64,000 bases of DNA from Dokdonia donghaensis DSW-1. Its GTDB lineage: Bacteria > Bacteroidota > Bacteroidia > Flavobacteriales > Flavobacteriaceae. The translations under genes and the position numbers were made by a program. Each line of letters begins with the position of its first letter. Within the stretch, counting starts at the first letter, position 1. The stretch lies in assembly GCF_001653755.1 (NCBI RefSeq), contig NZ_CP015125.1:432001-496000 (forward strand), written 5' to 3'. The notes under the pieces were generated by a model. That model was given only the letters and a program-made list of their open reading frames with translations, did not search any database and had not been told where the DNA came from. Below, one piece after another: positions 1 to 8,284 of the stretch.

Positions 1-219
1 ACAGACAACGGTATAGGTCGTGAGGCAAGTTCAAAAATCAAATCAAAAGTAAAAAATCTACAACCCTCCTTCTCATCTCAGGCTAATGCAAATCGCCTCA
101 ACCTTCTTAATGAAAGAGAAGACGTTCAAGTAGGTGTGCAAATTAGAGACCTTAAAGACACCCAGGGAATATCTACTGGCACACAAGTAGTCATAGTCAT
201 TCCCATCTTAAAAAATTAA
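1..219 (+). CDS. Sensor histidine kinase, C-terminal end (LytS/YehU type), partial
   Basis: The window opens inside this gene; only the last 72 codons are visible, in frame 1, ending with TAA at 217-219. The fragment begins with the DNGIG ATP-binding (N/G1) motif and continues with ANRLNLLNER, the place where LytS-type kinases carry their GL.N..ERL helix, before a final beta strand VVIVIPILKN. This is the ATP lid region of a HATPase domain. The next gene starts 4 nt later and encodes a LytTR response regulator, the usual partner of this kinase family, so the two form a two-component pair. Sensor domain and substrate lie outside the window. The assignment as a kinase is secure; the subfamily is inferred from the neighbour and the lid sequence. 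Confidence 0.8.
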   Translation, partial: TDNGIGREASSKIKSKVKNLQPSFSSQANANRLNLLNEREDVQVGVQIRDLKDTQGISTGTQVVIVIPILKN

Positions 220-223
220 GCCT

Positions 224-973
224 ATGAAAGCCATTATTATAGACGACGAAAAACGTGCCCGCAACCTTTTACACATTTTAATAGAAGAAAACTGTCCTAA
301 AATTACACAAATATTTGAAGCAGGAAATCTTCTTGATGGTCTTGCTATCATAAAAGAAGAAGAACCTAATATTGTATTTCTTGATATTGAGATGCCGCAA
401 CATTCAGGATTAGAAATTCTCAATTTTATAGACAAGGATGTTACTGGCTTTGAGATTATTTTTACCACTGCTTATAGCGATTATGCTATACAGGCATTTC
501 AGCTAAGTGCTATAGACTACTTATTAAAACCGGTGCGCCCCAATCAAGTAAAAAAAGCCGTAGACAAAGCTGTAAGTATTATGGGACGCTCTCAGATTAG
601 TATTAAACTAGAGGCATTAAAGGATAGTTTTAATAAAAAGTCTTTTCAAAAAATTGCACTCCCTGTTTCTAACAGCATCAAATTTATGCCCTTTGAACAA
701 ATCATATTATTTGAGGCAGATGGAATGTATACTAAGGTGTACACCACAGACGGTAAAGAGCTCCTTATAGTAAAGCCATTAAAACATTTTGTAACCCTTC
801 TGGAGAAACAACACATTTTCTATAGACCTCACCGCTCCTATTTTATAAATCTTAATGCGATTAAAGAATATATAAAAAGTGACGGTGGTTATGTTGTAAT
901 GGATAATGGCAAGACTGTCTCTATTTCTCGTGAGAAAAAAGAGGAGTTTATAGCATTGGTTACTAATTTATAA
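224..973 (+). CDS. LytTR-family DNA-binding response regulator
   Basis: A 249-residue two-component response regulator. Residues 1-120 form a receiver domain with the acidic pair D7/D8, phospho-acceptor D54 in VFLDIEMP, and the conserved TTAYSDYA and LLKPV stretches. Residues about 145-249 form a LytTR DNA-binding domain, with FYRPHRSYFINLNAIKEY and a closing SISREKKEEF typical of the family. It starts 4 nt after the upstream kinase stop codon, so the two are translated from one transcript. LytTR proteins normally bind paired direct repeats upstream of few target genes; the target here is unknown, though the lipoprotein gene 244 nt downstream is a candidate by position only. A perfect copy of the 20-bp palindrome follows 22 nt after the stop. 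Confidence 0.9.
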   Translation: MKAIIIDDEKRARNLLHILIEENCPKITQIFEAGNLLDGLAIIKEEEPNIVFLDIEMPQHSGLEILNFIDKDVTGFEIIFTTAYSDYAIQAFQLSAIDYLLKPVRPNQVKKAVDKAVSIMGRSQISIKLEALKDSFNKKSFQKIALPVSNSIKFMPFEQIILFEADGMYTKVYTTDGKELLIVKPLKHFVTLLEKQHIFYRPHRSYFINLNAIKEYIKSDGGYVVMDNGKTVSISREKKEEFIALVTNL

Positions 974-995
974 AGACATCTTATAAGATTATAAG

Positions 996-1015
996 TACGC
1001 TTTCGCGAAAGCGTA
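996..1015. repeat. 20-bp palindrome, copy 1
   Basis: Perfect copy (20/20) of TACGCTTTCGCGAAAGCGTA, 22 nt downstream of the LytTR regulator stop, in the 244-nt gap before the lipoprotein gene. Confidence 0.98.
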
Positions 1016-1217
1016 AAAAACCCCATAACTATATAGCCTGTGTCAAGATTTATATGCACGGCATCATTTTCTTTAAAAAATCAACCTATATCCTATAAGC
1101 ATACCTCCCCTTTATGTAATCCATAATACATTTCAGAAAAGAATAGTGTTCCTTAGAAAATTTTAAGACCATAACTATTCATTTAGTTTCATTTTTGACC
1201 CAACAATAACCACTAAA

Positions 1218-3380
1218 ATGTTAATAATGAAAACAATGAAATTCCTTATTATGCTAATCTTTAGCAGTCTTTTTATAGTAAGTTGTGCTCCAGAAGACCT
1301 CATTGAGCAAGAAGAAAATATGATCACAGCAAATAGTACGGCAGCCTTACAAACTGTAATTATTGGTAATAGAAACAGGCTTAAACAAAAACCTAGGCGC
1401 AATTACAAAAGCACTATTGTAGTAGATGACCCTACAAACTCTGTAATTACTGCTTTAGTTCAGTATACTTCATTAGAAGGAGAAAACCCTTTCCCAGAAC
1501 CTTTTGAAATGGAGGTGTCTACTATCAGGAAAAGCATACGAAAAATGCAAAAAATACAATCAATGATTAGTGATACTGGTTTATTTCCTGCTGGGAGACC
1601 TTTTGAACAAACAGTTACTCTTTACAATGAACTGGGAGAACCAGTAGGCGATACCAGTAAGACTTGGGTGACAGCACAAGATAATGATGGCACTACTATA
1701 ACCCGTATAGAAAGTAAGTACCTTACCCCTACAAGTATCGCCATCCCTGTGCGCCTTCGTACAGATCAACCAGAGGGCGTCACTGTTACTGCCCAAGTTG
1801 AATTATATGGTCGCATCCTTATAAAAGGACAGCCTCTAGAGATGGAAATGACCGTATATGATGAAACAGAAGGCAATATAGGCCTTACGGGAACTGCCGT
1901 TGCACAATTAGAGGCTCTAACTGAAGGTAGTAATATCTTACCTGATGATGAGGTAAAAATTTCCATAACTACAACAAATGCAAACGGAGAGATTATAGAC
2001 GAAGATATTTTTATAACTCCGGTAGAACTCACTAGCTCTCACAATGCTGTAAAAAGCTCTAAGACCTTTGTTTTTGGCCAGACCGCATACTTAGAAACTA
2101 GAGTATCTACAGAGGCTGGTGAAAACATAACACAAATAACTGCTACAGTATCGCAACAAGGAGAGCAAAATTTTGAACCTTTCACTGTAGAACTATTTCC
2201 TGTTTCTTCTAATGAGAATACTATAAAATTTAGATCTGTAGCCCAAGTAAACCCTGTTTTTACAGCACAGCCAGACGCTATGAACAATATCTTACACCAA
2301 TTAGTTCCTACAGATACTGAAGGAAATACGCTAGAAGAAGTAACCCTACTCGCCCCTACTACGGTTCTTGAAGGCATTACCCGCAACCCTAAACATATAA
2401 TTAGACCTAATGGCATTACTCATATACGTATGGGATTAAAAAAACCTATCGCTCAAGAAGTGGGCTATGCGACAATGCAAATCCCATCTAACGTTGGTAT
2501 TGGAAGTGAAGATGTTGTCACGCTAGAAGCTTCTGCCACATCAGAAAATGATCCCATTTTTAGAATAGATGGTGATTTTGTTTATACTTATGTTACAGAA
2601 ATTCCTAATGGTGCAAATTACACAACACAAGTAACAACCTACAATACAGCAAATGAAATTATAGGAGTAGAAGAAGTCACTTTTACAATAAATGATAAAC
2701 AAACTCCTGCTATTGAGTCTGAAAATGCAGTTATATTTAAAACCACTCCTGCAAATCGTATCAGAATAAAAGGAACTATTCAAGTAAAACCCACAGCTGG
2801 CGCTCCTGTTAATACCTCTGGACCTATGACCAGTCGTATTATTGTGCCTGGTGGTACTATAAATGGTACAGATTTAATTATGGATTTTGCACTTATTCCA
2901 GTGGGAGATGACTCAGAAATCTACAGTTATGAAGGGGTATACAATGATGTAAATACTACTATATTTAAAAATTACTTTGAAACAGAGGTTATCATTCTGG
3001 ATGAAGTAAATGATACTATAGGCACTGGCAACATACCCTTTGAAGTTCTTGAGGTAGCTGAGATTACATTGACTCAAAATGAAGATGGTGAGACATTCAC
3101 CCTATCGATTTACGTTTCTGGACCACAATCTGAAATTATAGAACGTATCGCCACATTCTTAACCCCACAAGATGGCGGCAGCGATGCAGATCCAGAAGAT
3201 TTTACACTCAACCTTGTGGAGAATAACACCTTTGACGGAATGACTTTTAGAAACACAAATGTCACTTTTACAAATCCAGATAGTGTGATCGATATGCAAT
3301 ACTTAGCAGAAATTACATTTTTAAATTCACAGGGCACTGATTTAGATTACTTAGAATTTGACATAGTAGGAGAAGAATAA
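1218..3380 (+). CDS. Large lipoprotein of unknown function
   Basis: A 720-residue protein with a lipoprotein signal peptide: a hydrophobic segment follows MKTMKF and ends at FIVSC, the lipidated cysteine, about residue 23. The mature part is acidic, rich in Thr, Glu, Asn and Ile, nearly without cysteine, and composed of what look like repeated beta-sandwich units of roughly 100 residues (recurrent endings such as TVYDETEG, TTNANGEI, TTYNTANEI and patterns like VTLEASATSEND). This is the architecture of a surface-exposed or periplasmic Ig-like stalk, but no catalytic motif is visible and I do not recognise the family. Translation could start at 1218 or at the in-frame ATG at 1227, which gives a more standard signal peptide. 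It lies between the LytTR pair and another exported protein, with a palindrome copy beyond its 3' end. Confidence 0.75.
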   Translation: MLIMKTMKFLIMLIFSSLFIVSCAPEDLIEQEENMITANSTAALQTVIIGNRNRLKQKPRRNYKSTIVVDDPTNSVITALVQYTSLEGENPFPEPFEMEVSTIRKSIRKMQKIQSMISDTGLFPAGRPFEQTVTLYNELGEPVGDTSKTWVTAQDNDGTTITRIESKYLTPTSIAIPVRLRTDQPEGVTVTAQVELYGRILIKGQPLEMEMTVYDETEGNIGLTGTAVAQLEALTEGSNILPDDEVKISITTTNANGEIIDEDIFITPVELTSSHNAVKSSKTFVFGQTAYLETRVSTEAGENITQITATVSQQGEQNFEPFTVELFPVSSNENTIKFRSVAQVNPVFTAQPDAMNNILHQLVPTDTEGNTLEEVTLLAPTTVLEGITRNPKHIIRPNGITHIRMGLKKPIAQEVGYATMQIPSNVGIGSEDVVTLEASATSENDPIFRIDGDFVYTYVTEIPNGANYTTQVTTYNTANEIIGVEEVTFTINDKQTPAIESENAVIFKTTPANRIRIKGTIQVKPTAGAPVNTSGPMTSRIIVPGGTINGTDLIMDFALIPVGDDSEIYSYEGVYNDVNTTIFKNYFETEVIILDEVNDTIGTGNIPFEVLEVAEITLTQNEDGETFTLSIYVSGPQSEIIERIATFLTPQDGGSDADPEDFTLNLVENNTFDGMTFRNTNVTFTNPDSVIDMQYLAEITFLNSQGTDLDYLEFDIVGEE

Positions 3381-3437
3381 GAAAATTGCAAGTAACAAAA
3401 CTATTAAGGCCTTAGTTCTATTTTAAGATTTTATATA

Positions 3438-3457
3438 TGCGCTTTCGCGAAAGCGAA
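3438..3457. repeat. 20-bp palindrome, copy 2
   Basis: 18/20 match with intact CGCTTTCGCGAAAGCG core, 57 nt beyond the lipoprotein stop codon. Confidence 0.95.
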
Positions 3458-3604
3458 AACCAATAAATTAACAGCTTGAACCAGAACCGGAATACTTTAT
3501 AATTTACCATCCGGAAAACAATACGGTTATCCAGCAAAGAGTAGGATTAAAAACACAAAGCTGAAACTACTTTTACTCCATTATAAAGCAATAAAACATT
3601 TACA

Positions 3605-4654
3605 ATGAAAACTATTAAAACCATCTTTATTCTATTACTTGTTGTCATCACAACAAAAACATTTGCACAACAATCCTTTTTTGAAACCCTAGATGCACAC
3701 GGTCCAGGTGCCAAATATCAAATATATGGAGACCTCTATAAAAATGATAAAGGAGAACCCGCAGCTCAGGAAAATACAAGTTATACGGGTCAGGTTGAAA
3801 TAAACACCTTCCAAGGCTTACCCTCTGGTGTTTCGGTTCAATCTGTTAATAAAGAAGGAAAAGTAGGAGTTGCTACCAATTATAATGCAATACAAATAAG
3901 TGCCATTAAATATGTAGGATTTCCTAATACCTCTATCCTTCATCATACAGGTTATAATAGAGGATATGTTGCCTTTGATAATTATGTGTTTTTCCTTCAC
4001 GGTATTTCTGATGATAAAACAGACTTTAGAGAAATACGGTCTTTTATGATCTTAGACGGAACTGCCTCTGCCGCAGAGACGAAAAAGAAGAAAAAAGGGA
4101 AATTCTGGAAACAACTTAAAGAAGCAGCGATAAATAAGCGCCCTTCTGGAGAAGGTAGCAGTGCAGAGTATGCAACCCTTATGGCTAAAGACCCAGAAAA
4201 ATTAGTGCGCGACTACCTTAAAAAGATGAAAGTAAAACAAGATGCTTATACAATGACGCCTCAAGACCGTAAAAATCTTGATATCCTATACAATGGGGCA
4301 AAAGCAGATGATGATAGAGTAAAAAATTATAACGAAGCCTTTAAAAGAAAACCAGAGTATCACAGAGTGCTTCAAAATAATCTAAATGCACAAGTGGGTA
4401 AGGATCGTAAAAATTTTATCAGAGTAGAAGGTACAGATGCAAAGGTTGATAATTGCAAATACTACATTAAAAATACCGGCACTGCAACTTTTAAATATGT
4501 AAATGCATCACAAAAAATGGGAACCATTTCTCCAGGAAAAACGCAAGAGTTTAGTTGTTATTACCTCGCATTTTATGCCGAAGGTGAAAACAAAGGAAAA
4601 CTAATTTCTAATGGTGGACAAAGCTCTAGAGGCAATACCATAAGTGTAAAATAA
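3605..4654 (+). CDS. Secreted protein of unknown function
   Basis: A 349-residue protein beginning with a clear Sec signal peptide (MKTIKTIFILLLVV, cleavage after TFAQ near residue 21-22). The middle contains a lysine-rich patch (TKKKKKGKFWK, about residues 159-169) followed by charged helices; the last 70 residues look like a beta domain (KVDNCKYYIKNTGTATF). No catalytic motif is recognisable. A weak -7 box (TACTTTTA, 3568-3575) precedes the ATG by 29 nt. It is separated from the upstream lipoprotein by 224 nt that contain a palindrome copy, and from the convergent hpd gene by a strong bidirectional terminator, so it is probably a single-gene transcript. Location is probably periplasmic or extracellular. 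Confidence 0.7.
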   Translation: MKTIKTIFILLLVVITTKTFAQQSFFETLDAHGPGAKYQIYGDLYKNDKGEPAAQENTSYTGQVEINTFQGLPSGVSVQSVNKEGKVGVATNYNAIQISAIKYVGFPNTSILHHTGYNRGYVAFDNYVFFLHGISDDKTDFREIRSFMILDGTASAAETKKKKKGKFWKQLKEAAINKRPSGEGSSAEYATLMAKDPEKLVRDYLKKMKVKQDAYTMTPQDRKNLDILYNGAKADDDRVKNYNEAFKRKPEYHRVLQNNLNAQVGKDRKNFIRVEGTDAKVDNCKYYIKNTGTATFKYVNASQKMGTISPGKTQEFSCYYLAFYAEGENKGKLISNGGQSSRGNTISVK

Positions 4655-4684
4655 TATAAAATACTTTGGGGGAAGTATTTTATC

Positions 4685-4721
4685 AAAAAAGGCTACTCTT
4701 TTGTTAAGAAGTAGCCTTTTT
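4685..4721. terminator. Bidirectional terminator between the secreted protein gene and hppD
   Basis: Stem GGCTACT...AGTAGCC flanked by six A on the left and five T on the right, thus active in both directions. A weaker hairpin (AAAATACTT / AAGTATTTT) precedes it at 4658-4681. Confidence 0.85.
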
Positions 4722-4732
4722 ATTTTTTTAAT

Positions 4733-4752
4733 TACGCTTTCGCGAAAGCGCA
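4733..4752. repeat. 20-bp palindrome, copy 3
   Basis: 19/20 match between two convergent genes, beside the bidirectional terminator and 7 nt from the hppD stop. Confidence 0.96.
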
Positions 4753-4759
4753 CTCAACA

Positions 4760-5920
4760 CTACAACGTACCACGCTGTGCTTGCTCCCTCTCTATAGACT
4801 CAAAAAGCGCTTTAAAATTGCCTGCCCCAAAGCCTTTTGCTCCCATACGCTGTATGATTTCAAAGAAAAGGGTAGGTCTATCTTGTAGTGGTTTTGTAAA
4901 TATTTGTAATAAATACCCATCCTCATCTGCATCTACAAGAATTGATAATTCTTGTAAACGCTCGATATCTTCTTTCATCACCTTCATATGCTCACCCAGG
5001 CGCTGTGGGATGTCATCATAATAAGTTTGTGGTGGTGGTGGCAAGAACTCAATACCGCGAGCCTTAAGCTGTGCAACCGTTTTTATAATATCATCTGTTG
5101 CTAGTGCGAGGTGTTGTACCCCAGCACCTTCATAAAAATCTAGATATTCTTCTATCTGTGATTTTTTGGCAGCCTCTGCAGGTTCATTTATTGGGAACTT
5201 AATGCGACCATTACCGTTACTCATTACCTTACTCATTAAGGCAGAGTACTCGGTGTGGATTTGCTTATCATCAAAAGACAAGAAGTTTACAAAGCCCATT
5301 ACGTCTTCATAAAATTTTACCCATTTATTCATCTGGTTCCACCCTACGTTACCTACCATATGGTCTACATATTTAAGACCTGTAGGTGTCGGGTTGTAAT
5401 CTGACTCCCACACGCGGTAGCCTGGTAAAAAGGCACCCTCGTAATTTTTGCGCTCTACAAACATATGAACGGTCTCCCCATAGGTATAAATACCTGCTCT
5501 TACCGTTTCTCCTTGATCATCCTTTTCTACAAAAGGTTCACAATATGACTTTGCGCCACGCTTTGTTGTTTCTTCATAAGCGCTTCTAGCATCGTCTACC
5601 CATAAGGCAACCACTTTTACACCATCTCCGTGTTTTACTATGTGGTCATTTATAGGTGACTTACTGTTAAGTGGCGATGTAAATACGAGACGTATTTTAT
5701 CTTGCTTTACTACATAGCTCACCTCATCTCTAGAGCCCGTCTCTAGGCCTTTATAAGCATATGATTGAAAACCAAAAGCGGTTTTATAAAAGTGAGCCGC
5801 TTGCTTTGCATTGCCCACATAAAACTCTACATAATCTGTACCCAGTAGCGGAAGAAAATCTTGCGCTCCTTCAAAAATTTTCTCAAGTCCGTAGTCTACG
5901 GATTTTAAGTCTTTTGCCAT
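4760..5920 (-). CDS. hppD: 4-hydroxyphenylpyruvate dioxygenase
   Basis: A 386-residue non-haem iron dioxygenase that converts 4-hydroxyphenylpyruvate to homogentisate in tyrosine catabolism. It has two vicinal-oxygen-chelate modules (about 25-160 and 180-355). The iron triad can be assigned: H187 (KYVDHMVGNV), H270 (GVQHLALATDD) and E354 (LFFEIIQRMG), with spacings of 83 and 84 residues as in known HPPDs. The C-terminal gate helix GFGAGNFKALFESIEREQ is intact. The start ATG (5918-5920) gives the usual length for Bacteroidota homologues. hmgA lies 97 nt upstream on the same strand and acts on its product; a third enzyme, fumarylacetoacetase, is not in the window. A palindrome copy begins 7 nt past the stop, next to a bidirectional terminator. 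Confidence 0.97.
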   Translation of the reverse strand: MAKDLKSVDYGLEKIFEGAQDFLPLLGTDYVEFYVGNAKQAAHFYKTAFGFQSYAYKGLETGSRDEVSYVVKQDKIRLVFTSPLNSKSPINDHIVKHGDGVKVVALWVDDARSAYEETTKRGAKSYCEPFVEKDDQGETVRAGIYTYGETVHMFVERKNYEGAFLPGYRVWESDYNPTPTGLKYVDHMVGNVGWNQMNKWVKFYEDVMGFVNFLSFDDKQIHTEYSALMSKVMSNGNGRIKFPINEPAEAAKKSQIEEYLDFYEGAGVQHLALATDDIIKTVAQLKARGIEFLPPPPQTYYDDIPQRLGEHMKVMKEDIERLQELSILVDADEDGYLLQIFTKPLQDRPTLFFEIIQRMGAKGFGAGNFKALFESIEREQAQRGTL

Positions 5921-5991
5921 ATTATATATTTATTTACAAGTCTGTAGCACTAGCTCTTAACTTGTTTATGTATTATTAATTTGTTGTTTTT

Positions 5992-6011
5992 TAATTTTTC
6001 GCGAAAGCGTA
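5992..6011. repeat. 20-bp palindrome, copy 4 (diverged left arm)
   Basis: 17/20 match; right arm complete, left arm altered at three positions. 6 nt from the hmgA stop. Confidence 0.85.
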
Positions 6012-6017
6012 CCCATC

Positions 6018-7178
6018 CTAGTGATCTAGCCACGACTGGTAGTAACTCTCATCTGCAATGCTCATTGCATCTTTACATACTTTAAGAGGCTTAAAAGTAT
6101 CTACCATAACGGCAAGCTCTTCTGTACCTTCTTTACCTATACTCTTTTCGGCAGTTCCGGGATGTGGACCGTGAGGGATACCAGCTGGATGCAGTGAGAT
6201 GTGACCTGCCTCTACATCTGCCCTACTCATAAAATCACCATCTACATAATACAACACCTCATCACTATCTATATTACTATGATTATATGGTGCTGGGATA
6301 CTTAATGGATGGTAGTCATACTTTCTAGGTACAAAACTGCACACTACAAAGGCATCTGTCTCAAAGGTTTGATGTACTGGTGGTGGCTGGTGTATGCGCC
6401 CCGTTATGGGCTCAAAATCGTGTATAGAAAATGCATATGGATAATTGTAACCGTCATAACCCACCACGTCAAAAGGGTGAGAAGCATATACCATCTCAAA
6501 GATGTCATCTTGCTTTTTTACTTTAATTACAAAGTCACCTTTCTCATCATTAGTTTCTAACTCATATGGTTGTCGTAGGTCGCGCTCACAAAAAGGAGAG
6601 TGCTCCAGCAGCTGGCCAAACCAGTTGCGATAACGCTTAGGCGTGTATATAGGCCTGCGAGATTCTACAATAAAAAGGCGATTATCTTCTGTATCAAAAT
6701 CTATTTTATAAATAACACCACGTGGTATTAAAAGATAGTCTCCGTATTTAAAATCAAGATTACCCAGGTGAGTTCTGAGTTTACCTGTTCCTTTATGAAC
6801 AAAGATAAGCTCGTCTGCATCTGTGTTCTTATAGAAGTACTCTTGCGTGCGTTCTTGAGGAGCAGCAAGTATAATGGTACAATCACTGTTAGTCAGAACG
6901 GGTTTTCTACTCTCCAGATAATCTTTTTCTGGTTTGATTTGAAACCCCTTAAAGCGGTATGACTGCATATTATTGTCACGAGCAATTTCTGGTTTTACAG
7001 AGTATTGCTTGCGTATCTCCTTAACCTGTGTAGGTCTGTGTACGTGATAACTATTTGTACTCATCCCGTCAAAACCTATCGTACCAAAGAGTTGCTCTGA
7101 GTATAGGGTACCATCTGGTTTACGAAACTGTGTGTGACGTTTATGTGGGATCTCTCCCAGCTTATGATAAAAAGGCAT
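6018..7178 (-). CDS. hmgA: Homogentisate 1,2-dioxygenase
   Basis: A 386-residue cupin-type dioxygenase that opens the aromatic ring of homogentisate to maleylacetoacetate. The N-terminus (MPFYHKLGEIPHKRHTQFRK) and the barrel segments ELIFVHKGTGKLRTHLG and GDYLLIPRGVIY are characteristic of the short Bacteroidota and alphaproteobacterial form, shorter than the 430-445 residues of the eukaryotic enzyme. Likely iron ligands are H300 (APYNHSN), the acidic pair D306/E307, and H336 (GIPHGPHPG); the 36-residue gap between the two histidines equals that of human HGD. A -7 box (TAACTTTA) is present at 7201-7208, 23 nt upstream. It precedes hppD on the same strand, so both could share a transcript. A degenerate palindrome copy starts 6 nt after its stop. 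Confidence 0.95.
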   Translation of the reverse strand: MPFYHKLGEIPHKRHTQFRKPDGTLYSEQLFGTIGFDGMSTNSYHVHRPTQVKEIRKQYSVKPEIARDNNMQSYRFKGFQIKPEKDYLESRKPVLTNSDCTIILAAPQERTQEYFYKNTDADELIFVHKGTGKLRTHLGNLDFKYGDYLLIPRGVIYKIDFDTEDNRLFIVESRRPIYTPKRYRNWFGQLLEHSPFCERDLRQPYELETNDEKGDFVIKVKKQDDIFEMVYASHPFDVVGYDGYNYPYAFSIHDFEPITGRIHQPPPVHQTFETDAFVVCSFVPRKYDYHPLSIPAPYNHSNIDSDEVLYYVDGDFMSRADVEAGHISLHPAGIPHGPHPGTAEKSIGKEGTEELAVMVDTFKPLKVCKDAMSIADESYYQSWLDH

Positions 7179-7200
7179 TTTTATAAAATTTAGATTGTCT

Positions 7201-7208
7201 TAAAGTTA
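7201..7208 (-). promoter_or_regulatory. -7 box of hmgA
   Basis: TAACTTTA on the minus strand, close to the Bacteroidota consensus TAnnTTTG; 22 nt from the ATG. No good -33 TTG at 17 nt. Confidence 0.5.
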
Positions 7209-7322
7209 CTTAAAATTCAAGTAAGACATCTATTCAGGGTCCCTCTTTATGAGGAAATTAAGAAGTAGTGGTAAGTATATCCAGCCCTGTGCATTCATAT
7301 GGTGTAAATATATGGGTTTTTT

Positions 7323-7342
7323 TACGCTTTCGCGAAAGCGTA
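7323..7342. repeat. 20-bp palindrome, copy 5
   Basis: Perfect copy, 10 nt downstream of the ATP-grasp gene stop, at the end of the hydroxyproline operon. Confidence 0.98.
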
Positions 7343-7352
7343 CTCAAAACTA

Positions 7353-8264
7353 CTACACAAGCGCCTTTAAAACACCTTGAGCAAACTGCCTTGCGCTTGC
7401 TGGGTCATTACGTATCCATAATTCTGGCTCTACGATTTCTAGTTCGCCTAAAAGAATGTCTCCATTTTCACCCCAGAGTATATCTGCTCTTCCATATGCT
7501 GGCATTGTGTTGCAAGCTTTAAAACAATCTTCGGCAAAGGTGATTTCTTCTTGTGTAGGTGAGTAGGGATGTACCGTACCTCCCCAATCATCTTGCACGC
7601 GATAGTCACCTTGTTTAGGTTTTTTAAGAATTGCGTGAGTAAACTTCCCATTAAAAACCATAAGTGAGGCCTCGCCCCGAGAGGAAATGGTGGGTACAAA
7701 TGGCTGGATGAGCATATCTCGCTCTGCTACTAGGTTTTCAAAAACCTCTTCATAGTCTGCTCGCTCAAACTCTAGTACCTTATGCGTGTGAAAGGCTCCG
7801 CCAGCAATAGCAGGTTTTATAACCACATCTTGCCAGTCACGTTCTAAACAAACCTCAGCAATTGATCTGTAAGAGCCTGTATCTACATACTCAGTAGGCA
7901 CTATAGCGACACCTTTATTTTGTAAATCTTCAAGGTAGTGCTTATCTATATTCCACTGTATGAGGTCATAGGAGTTAACAAGTTGTGTCTTTGCTTTTAC
8001 AATCTCTATCCAAGCTGAAAACTCGTCGTAGCGCTCAAAATAATCCCAAATGGTTCTAAAAACCACGGCTCTAGTTTGTGACCAGTCAAACTCAGCATCA
8101 TCCCAAGCGGTACAATGTACCTTTAGACCTAAATCCTCTAGTGCTTGAGTAATAAGCTTTCTTTCGTCAAGAATATTTTGCTCGTATGTGGTTATAACTT
8201 TTGGGTTAAGGTATTTCTGGCAAGTAAGGATGGTTACATCTATGGTGTGAGCGCTCATCTTCAT
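7353..8264 (-). CDS. ATP-grasp domain protein (RimK/glutathione-synthetase-like)
   Basis: A 303-residue protein with ATP-grasp character: the central WQDVVIKPAIAGGAFHTHK strand-loop, MLIQPFVPTISSRGEASLMVFNGKFTHAILKKPKQGDYRVQ (cofactor and substrate loop), and the metal-binding C-terminal GRADILWGENGDILLGELEIVEPELW, in which E and N/D residues ligate Mg. Such enzymes form an acyl-phosphate and join a carboxylate to an amine or thiol; the substrate here is unknown. It is the last gene of the hydroxyproline operon, starting 20 nt after the oxidoreductase stop, which suggests but does not prove a related role. Start could be either ATG at 8264 or 8258. A perfect palindrome copy lies 10 nt beyond the stop codon. 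Confidence 0.8.
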   Translation of the reverse strand: MKMSAHTIDVTILTCQKYLNPKVITTYEQNILDERKLITQALEDLGLKVHCTAWDDAEFDWSQTRAVVFRTIWDYFERYDEFSAWIEIVKAKTQLVNSYDLIQWNIDKHYLEDLQNKGVAIVPTEYVDTGSYRSIAEVCLERDWQDVVIKPAIAGGAFHTHKVLEFERADYEEVFENLVAERDMLIQPFVPTISSRGEASLMVFNGKFTHAILKKPKQGDYRVQDDWGGTVHPYSPTQEEITFAEDCFKACNTMPAYGRADILWGENGDILLGELEIVEPELWIRNDPASARQFAQGVLKALV

Positions 8265-8284
8265 CTATTATTAATATATTTTTC

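Noticed and set aside
4701..5021. Plus-strand open reading frame opposite hppD
   Set aside because: It begins inside the terminator and is antisense to a well-supported enzyme gene.
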